Shown: positions 10,901 to 21,277, numbered from the stretch's first letter. The stretch: DNA of 64,000 nt from Mytilus edulis (GCF_963676685.1 NC_092356.1:18215750-18279749); one strand, 5' to 3'. Made by a program: numbers and translations. The notes: generated by a model from the sequence alone, not told the origin.

Positions 10901-13900
10901 GTTTACTTTTCAAGCGATGTTGAACCAATGCACATTTTTATGCCCTTCATAAGGGGAATATGTTTTTCGGTCTGTGCGTGCGTTTATTCTTTCATTCGGG
11001 CGTTTGTCTGTCCTTCCGTCTATCCCGTCCCAAGTTATTGTTTTTGTTCGAGGTATTTGTTTATGAATTTGAAGTCTGTTCCATTTGAAACCTAGTACAC
11101 ATGTTCCTTATGATATGGTCTTTCTAATATTTATGACAATATAGTTTTTACCCCAACATCCTGGTCCACTTAACATAGACATAGACAATGATAGTGCGAG
11201 TAGGGCATACGTGTACTTATGACACATTCTTGTTTGTATTCTAATTAGATATTTTGGTTTTAATCCTCTGCAACATTTCAATTTTATTTCTTTCCGTTTT
11301 GAATTTTCCTCGGAGTTCAGTATTTTTAAAATTTTACTTTTATCTTGTTAACAGGCTAGTGATCACTCTAGTTAAACTACTCAAATCACCTGTACACCAA
11401 GATATGCGATGCTTTGTTTAGAACTAGTATGAGGTAAAAATATAACGATAGAAGAGTGAGATTTTTGATGTTTTTTTCTTTAAAGTACCAGTACTGTCTA
11501 AGTTACTTACGAATTCCTTGACAAAATCTAAATTTCCACATGATGAAAAAAATATATGCCGGAAAATGAAATATTTTGCTAACCATTTAAATATAAATGT
11601 TACACTTTAAAATATGTGTTTTCCAACTAAGCTGGTTCTCGGCTGTATTTTACACTTGTGTTAGCATTAAATACAAGCGGATTTCAATTTAATATTTAAC
11701 GATCGTCACTTCTCAGTTACCCGTTACATAAAACTATACTCCAGGTAAGTGAATAAGATCGAACATTATTAAATAAGAAAAATATCCAATTATCTATATA
11801 GCGTATAAGCTATAAATTTCATCAATTGAATGTCCCATGCTTTTGCTTTCTTAACGTATTTTTTACTGTCTTAAGCTTTCAGGAAAAGGTTATCTATTTT
11901 AGTGTATGTTTATCTTGGTAATCTGAATTTGTAATTTAATTTGTTCAGAAGATGAAACGTTTGTCTTATTTGCACTCATACCACATCTTATTACATCTAT
12001 TGACTACTGGTTTATAATGTAAAGTAGGGCTTAATATTTGATTGTTTCTTGATAATATTTGAATTGTTAAAAACTTAATACTAAGATATAGTTAGTTATC
12101 AAAGGTACCAGATTGTTATTTTATACACCAGACGCGCGTTTCGTCTACATAAGACACATCAGTGACGCTCAAATAAAAAAGTTATAAGGCCAAAGAAGTA
12201 CAAAGTTGAAGAGCATTGAGGTACCAATAATCCATAAAGTTGATTTAAATACGACTAAGGTAATTTATTCCTGGGATAAGAAAATCCATGGTTGTGTTAC
12301 ATGAAATATATAAAAATGACCATATAATTTTAAAAATCGTATGAGGAATGAAACATACAGAGTAAAAAATGCTTATGTTGAAGCACATTTTCTTACTCTG
12401 TTAAGGAGGCCCTTCATAGGGGTATCTGAGTATTCACATAATCAATGTTTTGCCAACATATTCAGATAATCATTATTTTTTTTAAACAACATAATGAAAT
12501 ATTCAAAAATACAGTCCTAGATTATCAAATAATCAAATAATTGTAAACTATTTCGTCTGGTAATCATCACTTTAAACACGACCAAGTAATCACATAATCA
12601 AAAGTCCAAAGAGGAGGCTTGTTAAAGACATATGAATCTTCAAATTTAAAAAAAAAGTTACAAGCGGTTTATATACTTGAATGGCTAAACTTTATTACAA
12701 ACAAACATAGGGGACTTTCCTCTAAAATAAAATCCTTTATCTTATGAAAACTTAAGAAATATACTTATGTTGAAATATTGTCTTCCACTACACTAATTCG
12801 CCGATATTTCCCCGTATGTAGTAACATTAGGAAATAGATCGTACGTGAGAACTTTTGGCACCACACAGCGCATGTGCAAGAGAAAAACTGTGATGACAGA
12901 AAGTGATGACATAAATTAAATGAACTTACACTGTAGGATAAATAGTAATTATTGATTTTACAAAAACAAATTAAATACACTAAATAATTTAACAACTGTT
13001 AAGGGTCAGTTTAATAAACAAATATGAACGCATGGAAAAATATATAGAATAATACCAATTCATTAATTTTCCTCGTACTTCACGATTCTGTGGTGAATGC
13101 TCATCAGTGTCACAATCCGGAAAACTTCGACAAAAAATCGAAAGATAATTAGTTTGCGATTTCAAAATCACTTCATTAAATATTAATTGTCGATAATACG
13201 TTATAGAATCGTAATGAATGTTGAAAAAAAAACGTGCATTAAGGACTTAATTATTATACGACAAAAACAAAAATCGAGAATGGAAATGGAGATTATGTCA
13301 AAGAGACAACAACCTTATCAAACAGCAGATATGCATATATCGGTTCAATAATTTCCATTACAAGTCAGACCTGCGCTGGATAGAAATCGACCTATGCAAG
13401 TTTACATGCATAAAACTTTGATTGATTTTTAAATATTCAAATATGAAATAAGATATTATTTTTTTTCTATGCGTAGAGGTTTATTCACCGAAAATACTAG
13501 TAGGTTAATAGATGTATTGTTGTACATTTGCATAAGGTCAAATTCTATTCGACACAACTCTCATATTTATTATAAGTAACTCGCTTCATATGACTTTACG
13601 AATTAGCTATATTCTGTTGTTTTTCTCCCATCCTTCGTTTAAATTGTTTAACTTTATAATTCGTTAAGTTGTGTATTGTGCCATGACCTTAACGTTGCTT
13701 AATTTTCAAGCCATGTTGACCCAATGCATGTTTTAAGCCCCTGAAAAGGGGATTATGTTTTTCGTTGTGTTCGTGCGTTTATTCGTTTGTTCGTTCGTTC
13801 GTCCGTGCTGAAGTCTATCCCGTCCAAAGTTATAGGTTTTTTTTCTATGTTTGTTGTAATGAATCTGAAGTTTGATCAATTTTAAAACCTAGTACATATG

Positions 13901-16900
13901 TTCCCTCTGATATGATCTTTTTAATGTTAATGCCAATATAGTGTTGACCTCACTATCATGGTCCACTTAACATAGACATAGACAACGATAGTGAGAGTAG
14001 GGCATCCGTGTTCTATGAACACATTCTTGTATGTATTTTAATTAGATGCTTTAGTGTTAATCCTCTGCAACATTTCCAATCTTATTTCTTTCAAAACTTT
14101 TTGTCATGAGTGTACGAGGTTGATGTGCAGGAAAACTATATCATATTTCTTGTTGGTGTTTAATGCCACTTTTAGCAGCCTTTTTGGATAGTTTTTATTG
14201 GTACATGTATAGGATGATTGAGAAACTAGCAAAAAACACTAATCTTCTGTGTATGTATGACAACTGACAATCGTAGTCAATCAAAAGAGGAGTCGAACAC
14301 ACACCTGCTACGAGTGGATCGAACTGACAGCCTGAGTGTAGAAAAACAACAGTACTGTTTTTGTTAACAGGCTGGTGGTCATTGTAAATAAACTATACAA
14401 ACCATTTGTACACCGAGGTATTCAATGTTTTTTAGAACTAATATGAGGTAAAAAGTATCAAAACATTAAATTTGAGATTTTGATGATTCTTTTTCGATTA
14501 CACCAGTACTGTTTATGTAACATACGAGTTCCTTGACAAAATCTAAATTTCCACATGAAGAAAAAAATATAAGCCGGAAAATGAAATATGTTGCTAACCA
14601 TTTCAATATGTTTACTGTTATTTAATAAACTTTACACTTTAAAAAATGTGTTTTCCAATTAAGCTGGTTCTCGGCTGTATTTTACACATGTAACGTATTA
14701 GCATTACATACAAGCGGATTCTAGTTTATTATGTAGCGATAGTCACTTCTCAGTTAACCGTCAAATAAAATGATACTACCGGAAAGTGAATAAGATCAAA
14801 CATTATCATTTTAGAAAAATATTCCATTATCTATATAATATAAAGCTTTCTTGAAATGGTTATGGATTTTCTTATATGTTTATATTGGTAATCTGAATTT
14901 TTAATTTGATTTGATGAGAAGATGAAACGTTAGTCTTATTCTCACTCATACCACATCGTAATATATCTATTGACTACTAAATTATAATGTATGGTTAGGC
15001 TAAATATGTGATTTTTTCTTGATGATTTTTGAATTGTTAAAAACTTAATACTAAGATATAGTTATCAAAGGTACAAGGATTATAGTTAAATACGTCAGAC
15101 GCGTGGTTCGTCTACACAAGACTCATCAGTGACGCTTAGATCAAAATAGTTATAGAGCCAAACAAGTAAAAAGTTGAAGAGCAATGAGGACCTAAAATTC
15201 CAAAAAGTTGTGCCAAATACGGCTTAGGTAATCTATTCCTGAGATAAGAAAATCCCTAGGTTTAAAAAAAAAAAAATTCAATGTATTGTAATAGGAAATT
15301 TATAAAAATGACCATATGACTGTAAATATCATATCAGGAATGAACACACAGAGTAGAAGATGCTCACCAGGTTGATGCACCTTTTCTAACTCTGTTAACG
15401 AGGCTCTGCATAAGGGTATCTAAGTAATCAAATAATCACAATGTTTTTCCAACATATTCACTTAAATTAATCAAAAATACAGTGTTAGATTATCAAATAA
15501 TCAAATAATCGTAAAATGTGTATGTCTATTTATCATCACTATACACAAGACCACGTAATCACATAATCAAAAACCCAATAAGGAGGGTAATTAAAGTCAT
15601 ATAAAACTTCAAATTTAAAAAAAAAAGTTAGAGCGATTCATCTACTTGAATGCTTTATTATAAACAAGTATTCGGGAACTTTCCTGTAAAATAGAATCTT
15701 TTATCGTATGAAAATCTTAAGAAATGTACTGATGTTGGAATACTGCCTCTCGTATACTAATTCGCCGATATTTTCCCGTATGAAGTAACCGTAAGTACAA
15801 GATCGTGCGTGAGAACGTTTGGCACCGCACAACGTATTTTCAAAAATACCAATTCAATGATTTTCCTTGTACTTCACGATTCTGTTTTGATTGGTCATCA
15901 GTGTCACAATCCGGAAAACTTCGACAAAAACTCGAAAGATAATTAGTTTACGATTAAAAAAATTACTTAATGAAATATTTTAAAATTGTCGATAATACGT
16001 TACAGATTCGTAATGAATGTTGAGAAAAACCGCGCATTAAGGACTAAATTATTATACGCAATGACATTTCTATTCGACACAGCTCTCATTATAATTATAA
16101 GAAATTCGTTTCATATGACCTTACGAATTGATGCTATTTTGGTTTTTTTTCTACCATGCTTCGTTTAAATAAGTTAACTTTATATTTCGTCAAGTTTTTT
16201 ATTGTGCATTTACCGTAACGTTGCTTTTTTTCAAGCGATGTTGACCCAATGCATATGTTTATGCCTCTCATAAGGAGATTATGTTTTTCGGTCTGTGCGT
16301 GCGTTTAGTCGTTCGTTCGTTTGTTCATCCGTCTTTCCGTCTGTCATGTGCCAAGTAATAGTTTTTGTTCGAGGTATTTTTTGATGAATTTGAAGACTGA
16401 TTAATTTGTAACCTAGTACACATGTTCCTTATGATATGATCTTTCTAATGTTAATGCCAATATAGTTTTGACCCCAAATATCATGGTCCACTTAACATAG
16501 ACATAAAACAGGATAATGCGAGTGAGGCATCCGTGTACTATGGACATATTATTGTTCGTATTCTATTCAGATCATTTGGTTTTATTAATTTCCAACATTT
16601 TCGGTGTATTTCTTTCAAAGCATTTAGTCTCCAGCTTACGTTCTTGTTGGAGGGTTTTCAGTAACCGTGTGTAATATGCAGGAAAATTATATCATAATGT
16701 TTATACCTAGACCAATGATATTTATTGATCTCTTCATATTTCTTGTTGGTATTTAATGCCACTTTTAGCAGCCTTTGGGGATAATTTTTATTTGAAGAGG
16801 AACATGGAGTAACCAGCGAAAACCACCGATCTTCTGTGAACGTAGAAACACTGGTAATTCTAGTAAACCAATATAGATGAGGGACAAAAGATACTAGAGG

Positions 16901-17422
16901 GACAGTCAAACTCATTTATCGAAAATAAACTGACAACGCCATGGCTAAAAATGAAAAAGACAAACAGACAAACAATAGTGCACATGACACAACATATAAA
17001 ACTAAAGAATATACAACACGATACCCACAAAAAAACTAGGGGTGATCTCATGTGCTCTTGAAGAGTAAGCAGATCCTGCTCCACATGTGGCACCCAGTGA
17101 ACATATCTGCTACGAACGGGTTTTGAACAGACAATTACATTTGTAAGTGTTTACAGGCTAGTGATTACTGTAAATAAACAATTTGACCACTTGAACACCG
17201 AGATACCCAGTGGTATTTTAAGTAATAGAATGAGGTTAATATCTATAAAATATTAAGACTGAAATCTTTGGCGAGTTTTCTTTTTTTCTTTTTTTTTATT
17301 TTACAATACCAGTATTTTCTATAATAATACTTACGATTTACTTGACATAATCCTAATTTCCACATAAAGAAAAAAATGCATGCCGGAAAACGGAATATTT
17401 TGAAAATATTGTTGATAACCAT
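4795..17422 (-). CDS. Partial C-type-lectin-like gene (left paralogue), 3' part not found
   Basis: Minus-strand gene model. Exon A' is 6288-6474, B' is 5762-5973 and C' is 4795-4975, with three candidate signal-peptide first exons at 17335-17422, 14526-14601 and 11511-11586. A', B' and C' have exactly the lengths of the matching exons of the complete gene at 20.9-30.6 kb (187, 212 and 181 nt), the same phases, GT donors and AG acceptors, and no internal stop. A'+B' make CTLD1 (CYWID, THC-like AHC, WVPDSGA, GHWDDISC, AFCSL). C' makes the first half of CTLD2 (DYGDCRENGVSY, CYWID, CGLDYS, VVNWL). The second half of CTLD2, the sushi exon and the membrane exon are not visible in the 4.8 kb to the left, where a retroelement tail sits at 3.1-4.2 kb. 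Either the gene is truncated or it continues beyond the window. The role (probably recognition or immunity) is family inference only. Confidence 0.7.
5431..5702 (-). mobile_element. Retrozyme copy 3 (5'-truncated) in lectin intron
   Basis: Starts on the plus strand at gttatcaaaagtacc, the shared retrozyme terminus, and is cut off at about 5702. It is in the same orientation as the host lectin gene, so a pre-mRNA would carry its ribozyme. Confidence 0.75.
5462..5505 (-). ncRNA. Type I hammerhead ribozyme, intact core
   Basis: The reverse complement is identical to the motif at 1209-1252: CTGATGA, GTC/GAC stem II, GAAAC, GTC cleavage site and six-pair stem I. It lies in an intron on the sense strand of the lectin gene. 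Confidence 0.82.
5762..5973 (-). CDS. Lectin left paralogue exon B' (CTLD1 second half)
   Basis: 212 nt, phase-compatible on both sides, encoding YHIGYTLNY ... CVAFFDGHWDDISC ... AFCSL. GHWD replaces the usual WND calcium/sugar motif and there is no EPN or QPD motif, so canonical Ca-dependent sugar binding is doubtful. A retrozyme ends about 60 bp from its donor. Confidence 0.75.
6119..6240 (+). repeat. Decayed retrozyme fragment
   Basis: Retains ctaccccaggaatagaattct and the ggctcctcaa block of the retrozyme body. No hammerhead. Confidence 0.4.
6288..6474 (-). CDS. Lectin left paralogue exon A' (CTLD1 first half)
   Basis: The acceptor ttctag precedes 6474 and the GTAAGG donor follows 6288. 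It encodes 61 complete codons beginning PTFNYEDCQ. Cys residues in NYEDC, VICYW and AHCG match the intact paralogue. Confidence 0.75.
6637..6790. mobile_element. MITE family M2, degenerate copy
   Basis: Inverted ends related to those of the copies at 9601-9770 and 28648-28812 (fcga/cagaatctaat type), about 155 bp, much diverged. Confidence 0.35.
7173..8563. mobile_element. Non-autonomous hAT-like element with 8-bp TSD
   Basis: The ends read CAGACTTGGGATCAATTAC (left) and, reverse-complemented, CAGGGATGGGGTAATTG (right), a hAT-type CAG..TGGG terminus. Both flanks carry the same octamer tacaaagg (7165-7172 and 8564-8571). The subterminal regions (7190-7340 and 8385-8530) are dense in taattaattaaatta and acattacatt repeats in opposite orientation. 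No transposase ORF is left. A second repeat (8043-8230) is inserted inside. Confidence 0.8.
8043..8230 (-). repeat. Interspersed repeat R1, nested in the hAT element
   Basis: About 185 bp, reverse-complement match to 61474-61661 (for example cataatcacatggcaaaatc and tgacttggtacaggcattttc). Other copies lie at 26101-26305, 29445-29580, 30146-30300 and 39165-39300. I cannot assign a class. Confidence 0.65.
8572..9030. other. No gene recognised
   Basis: AT-rich sequence between the hAT element and the retroelement tail. Nothing else identified. Confidence 0.35.
9030..9275 (+). repeat. Retroelement 3' tail, family A
   Basis: The reverse complement of 57001-57300 matches through gttggctttcctgtttg, gacttggatg and cattggcactcataccacatctt. 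The 28240-28375 copy ends at the same cacatcttc. The shared 3' end suggests a LINE or SINE tail. Confidence 0.55.
9444..9836. mobile_element. MITE family M1, unit 1 copy (interrupted)
   Basis: Inverted termini (gaggcccaataggggt and, reversed, gagcctcctcatggggt) enclose taatcacataatca-type motifs. An M2 element splits it at 9601-9770. Confidence 0.6.
9601..9770. mobile_element. MITE family M2
   Basis: Inverted ends gccgtttcagaatctaatg and gccatttcagaatctaaag (reverse of the right end), flanked by taatt on both sides. Units 2 and 3 show the empty site. A homologue lies at 28648-28812. Confidence 0.7.
11511..11586 (-). CDS. Candidate signal-peptide first exon, tandem unit 1
   Basis: ATG at 11586-11584 opens 25 codons plus one base, with a GTAAGT donor at 11510-11505. 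The peptide (MVSKIFHFPAYIFFIMW...) has a basic n-region and hydrophobic core. It is the unit nearest exon A' (5 kb intron) and so the default first exon for this locus. Confidence 0.62.
12095..12333 (-). mobile_element. Retrozyme copy 4 (unit 2), mutated hammerhead
   Basis: Carries the conserved gttatcaaaggtacca terminus. The hammerhead at 12125-12168 reads CTGATGT, so invariant A9 is lost and it is probably inactive. Confidence 0.65.
12401..12627. mobile_element. MITE family M1, unit 2 copy
   Basis: Same termini (gaggcccttcataggggt ... gaggaggcttgtt) and the agattatcaaataatcaa core. Uninterrupted, about 225 bp. Confidence 0.6.
14140..14380 (-). mobile_element. SINE-like element with tRNA-type B box
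   Basis: On the minus strand, AGTTCGATCCA (14325-14315) fits an RNA polymerase III B box, followed by a body whose complement reads tgttggtgtttaatgccac. I recall this body from widespread molluscan SINEs. The unit 3 counterpart lies around 16650-17165, split by another repeat. Confidence 0.5.
14526..14601 (-). CDS. Candidate signal-peptide first exon, tandem unit 2
   Basis: ATG at 14601-14599 opens 25 codons plus one base and ends at a GTATGT donor in phase 1. The peptide MVSNIFHFPAYIFFFMW... differs from unit 1 at three positions only. Joining to exon A' would give a Gln codon at the junction. Use as an alternative first exon is inference. Confidence 0.62.
15061..15330 (-). mobile_element. 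Retrozyme copy 5 (unit 3), mutated hammerhead
   Basis: Same insertion position as copy 4 in unit 2, so the insertion predates the unit 2/3 duplication. GAAAC has become GAACC in the hammerhead (15092-15135). Confidence 0.65.
15394..15594. mobile_element. MITE family M1, unit 3 copy
   Basis: acgaggctctgcataagggt ... ccaataaggagggtaatt ends with the same taatcacataatca motifs. Confidence 0.55.
16862..17103. repeat. 240-bp repeat R2, nested in a SINE
   Basis: Near-identical to 43078-43311 and inverted at 23434-23645. Shared blocks are gagggacagtcaaactca, aaactgacaacgccatgg and gcagatcctgctccacatg. Confidence 0.7.
17335..17422 (-). CDS. Candidate signal-peptide first exon, tandem unit 3
   Basis: ATG at 17422-17420 opens 29 codons plus one base, ending at a consensus GTAAGT donor (phase 1, as exon A' needs). 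The peptide starts MVINNIFKIF and has a hydrophobic CIFFFMW core. Its last 18 residues align without gaps to the signal peptide of the intact paralogue, sharing F, C, I, K, G and the final N. The 88-nt length differs from the 76 nt in units 1 and 2. Confidence 0.62.
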
Positions 17423-18360
17423 TTCAATAATTTTACACTTAATATAAGTATATTATCTAATCAAGCTGGTTCTTGGCTGTCTTCTACACTTGTTAATGAG
17501 CGAAGCGTTAATGACAAGCAGATTCCAGTTCATTACCTAACTCCTCAGTTGTTCGTTACATAAAACGATCGAAAAATCTGCTACCACTAGCTAAGTAAAA
17601 GAGATCAAATAGTATCACATTAGAAATCCTATACCATTATCTATAGTATATAAGCTATAAACTTCATCAATTGAATGTCCCATGCTTTTATTTTGTTAAG
17701 TACCTTTTACTGTTTAAAGCTTCATGAAATGGTTATCGATTTAATTATTTGTTTATATTGGTGATCTGAATTTTTAATTTGATTTGTTCAGAAGATGAAA
17801 TGTTTAATTCAATGACTGTCAGATGTTTTAACAATAAGTATACAGGTACAAAATTATCTATAAAAATAACTGCCTTGTTTGCTATTTTTCCGTATTTGTC
17901 ATATACAAATAATGTATTAATTACTCGTTCTTTGTTGATCCGATTCTGTGTTTGGTAATCAGATATACCCTCAACGAAAGGTACACAAAAGAGGATCCTC
18001 TGTCAGACTGTAGTCTTTGAAGTAATATACATACAAGATGATCCATTTACAGTCCTATTCACACATATGAAACCATTCACACGAGCACTTTTTATGTCAA
18101 GTATTGTCTGCCTCAATGGCAGATAATAACATATCTGAGGGGGGCATATATGTTATAAGAACATCCGTTAGATATGCATCCGATATTTGATTTGTTAATT
18201 TGTTTTTTAATGTAAAATAAGATCTAAATGTATCCGATATTGATAGAACTTTAGTTTTTTTTCTATATAAATTGGATTTTGAATAAAACAGCATAATTAT
18301 GCAACTGAGGTAAAAGTTGATTAACAGCACAAAACGTCGCGTGCTTTTAGGTATGCAATA

Positions 18361-18512
18361 GTTATCAACAGTACCAGGATTATAATTTAGTGCGCAAGAC
18401 GCGCGTTTCGTCTACACAAGACTCATTAGTGACGCTCATGTAAAAATATTTATAAAACCAAACAAGTGCAAAGTTGATGAGCATTGAGGATTCAAAATTC
18501 CAAAAAATATGG
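18361..18512 (-). mobile_element. Retrozyme copy 6, truncated
   Basis: Begins gttatcaacagtaccagg. The hammerhead core reads CTAATGA (G5 lost). Cut off at about 18512. Confidence 0.6.
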
Positions 18513-18747
18513 TAAAAATGTTTGACATACAATATTGCTTTGATAAATATCATCAGAATCTAATCCACTCATCAAATTATAAAAATCATTGATACTAGTG
18601 GTGTAAAAAAGTATTTGCATTCTATCTTTGATTAGTATAAACATCGCTGCATTATATAGACTTGAAAACTTTTCTAGTACTAGATACGACACACATTGTA
18701 TGTAAAACGAACGAAACATATCTTCTATAAAATTTACAGCAAAATGA

Positions 18748-18870
18748 CTTGAGAGTGTAAGTAAAGGTTATATATTTTACTAGCTTGTTTGCTAGCTGAA
18801 CCGTGAAATCATTATAAGGTTATGTATATAACCTTCTTTCGGAGTTTTCTAGTCCTACAGACAGATAGTT
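18748..18870. repeat. Direct repeat pair, copy 1 (copy 2 at 19646-19760)
   Basis: Both copies share gcttgtttgctagct/gcttgcttgcttt, ccgtgaaatcattataggtta and ccttctttcg. Spacing is about 900 bp. The minus-strand frame between them starts with a hydrophobic peptide (MLVVNAFVGLLVLFVLIF, from 19534), but I see no phase-compatible donor. No other gene seen at 18.5-20.6 kb. Confidence 0.4.
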
Positions 18871-20627
18871 TGATTATCCGTCAGACTTGTCTACTATTAA
18901 TGGAGGGTAGTATTCTTTACCTTAAAATGACTTCACGATTCAACTAGCATGCGAGCTAACCAAATATATATTACATGTGCCTACACACTCAATTCATTTT
19001 GATATAATATGATGAGATGACAAGTGCTCAGAAAACAAATGGGTTAAAAAATGAAAAATGAACGAAAAACAAATATGTTGACACTTATAGAACAAATATA
19101 ATGTCGTATAATTCATAAGATTACCACCAATAATATAAACATCTCGAACAATTTATAATTGTTTAATATACAAAAATCAAAATATATATCATTGGCTTTC
19201 TCTATAATGCATAGTCAGTTATGTACTACATTAGTAAATTGGATTTTGTTTAATCACAATACAGATATTTGTCAAATGTTTTCAGTTCAAATGTGTGGTT
19301 TGCTTGCATGCTTTGTTGTTTGAAAAAAATGTTTGCTCAAGCTTTGTAGTAAAGATTGACATCTGCAATCAATAGCTTGTAAACATGATGCCTAAAAGTT
19401 ATTGGATGTTTAGTATAATGTTTACAAGCTGAAACCCGCCTATCGATTACAGATCTCAATCTTAATAACACTGCTTGAGAAAATATTAATACAAACAAAA
19501 CAAGCAAACCAACAAATGCGTTAACTACAAGCATTAGAGATAACCCTTACATTTTTTCATTTCAACCAATAAGCTTACATAATCTTATCCTATTTCTTTT
19601 TTTCAATTCATTACATTTGGACGTCATTTACAGCCGATAGCATTGAGTGTGAAGGTAGAGATAATCTATTTTGTTAGCTTGCTTGCTTTCTAACCGTGAA
19701 GTCATTATTATAGGTTAGTTATACTACCCTTCTTTCGAAGAAGCCTAGTCCTCTCATTTGCATCGGCTTTAATAAAATTTGACTCTGTTCCATCACTCAT
19801 TAGCATCTCACGGCCGTGGTTGGTATATAGTAAAACAAATATTCTGGTGACAAAAACTCTTTAGTAGATAAAAGAAAACCAAGTGGATGGTTGTGACATT
19901 ATCTTTTGTTAAAACGTTTAGCCCGCGTCAGAAATATAAGTCATGTTTTCACATCTGCCTATCTGATCTAAATAAATTAGCATTGTGTCTAGTTTTCTAT
20001 TATTAAGGAAAATGTAGCAAACAAATTCAAAATTATACTGAAAATTCGCTGGTTTTTGGTTCAAACATATTTTATTTACACAAAGTGAAATGAATTGAAC
20101 ACAAGTAAGCCATACTTATGAAGTCCTGTCCGAATAACAATACATTATTATACAATATTAATATAAGATTGCAATAATTCAAAATATAAAATACTTTACG
20201 TATCTATCAATTGAAAAAGATGAAACAGAAATAACGTTAGTTTTTTAAATGATGATGATGATGACGTGGATGTACACCATTTACACTTCTACATAATAAG
20301 AACTCTCTCAGACCTTTCAATAAATTCGAATATATATTGACCTTTTGTTCATACGAGAGGTTTGGATTACCAGATATTCAGGATAAGGTCACCAGGAAGA
20401 CATCTTAGATTGTTCATCAGAATTCATCTCTGGTGTGTATATAAATAACATTATATTCATTGGTTATAACTATCAGTGGAACAAACAATAACGATAGCTT
20501 TAACATGTTTAAAATACTAAAATATTGGGACGGCCATGATAAGACAAACAAGAATCTGCAGATTAATCACAATAATATTAACAATAATTTTTTATAACTT
20601 TTAAAATGTGTATATAAACTCTTTTAG

Positions 20628-20812
20628 AATCCAGGATTAAATATTGTATTTATGGCAGACGCACGTTTCGTCTACAAAAGATTCATCAGTGGCACTCGAA
20701 TCCAAAAAAGTAAAATTAAGTACAGAAGTGCTTACTCCTGGCTGGTGATACACCCGGGGAATTACAACTTCACCAGCAGTGGCATCGACCCCCTGGTTGT
20801 AAATAAACTCAT
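20628..20812 (-). mobile_element. Short retrozyme (copy 7) just 3' of the lectin stop codon
   Basis: About 185 bp holding a hammerhead (20652-20696, minus) and, on the plus strand, the conserved hairpin (cctggctggtgatacacc ... cttcaccagcagtggcatcg). It appears to be a shorter subfamily than the 363-bp units. It starts about 50 bp below the lectin stop codon. Confidence 0.65.
20652..20696 (-). ncRNA. Hammerhead motif in putative lectin 3' UTR
   Basis: CTGATGA, GAAAC, GUGC loop and GUC site are all present. The first stem II pair is an A-C mismatch and stem I has one C-C mismatch, so activity would be weak. It is sense to the lectin transcript, about 170 nt after the stop. By eye I found no AATAAA between stop and motif. 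Confidence 0.6.
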
Positions 20813-20864
20813 CATATATCTTTATATCTCTTTCTTCAATATATATATATACTCTGAATCTCAA

Positions 20865-21277
20865 TCAAAATGTCTTGCAAAAGAGATATATGTTAATTAG
20901 ATCAACGATAATGATAGATGTGATTACAGCACCGATGACGATAGCTCCAGTATACCCAATGTAGGCCGACGACGGCCGTGGATCGTCCGCACAAGTAAGA
21001 CGGCGGATTGTAGACGATAAGACCTCTTTGTCAACCGTCAGGATTTTTTTTAATTCTTCAATTCTCTGTTCAATATCAATTGTTATATTGGCAACCAGGG
21101 AGCATGCGCAAATGCAAAGACCAAATGTTGTGCCGGAAGGTGACAACGTGGTCGTTTCTTCCACTTTTTGGTAATTGGTTGTAGACTCCATGACGGTGGT
21201 TGTTAATGTTGATGTTGATGAGTCGCTTGATTTTACTTCAGGTGTTGTAATCACTTCCGTTGTTGTTTGGGATGTTT
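20865..21277 (-). CDS. Lectin exon 7, stalk, transmembrane segment and stop
   Basis: A Thr/Ser-rich start (TSQTTTE ... STSTLTTT), then LCICACS, a helical IEQRIEELKKILTVDKE stretch, RRLTCADDPRPS and a hydrophobic YIGYTGAIVIGAV... segment ending FCKTF and TGA (20867-20865). Confidence 0.8.

Larger units (their letters stand above)
9279..17800. repeat. Three-copy tandem duplication (units of about 2.7-3.0 kb)
   Basis: Unit starts are marked by ctattgactactggtttata at about 9279, 11998 and 14967. Markers recur in order in each unit: an M1 MITE, gaacttttgrcacc, catatgactttacgaatt (10793, 13588, 16112), cacttaacatagacata, the first-exon block, aagctggttctyggctgt, and a tataagctataaa promoter-like stretch. 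Units differ by insertions: M2 only in unit 1, a retrozyme in units 2 and 3, a SINE in 2 and 3, and a further repeat nested in the SINE of unit 3. The terminal 250 bp also resembles 30955-31190, upstream of the intact lectin gene. Confidence 0.8.
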
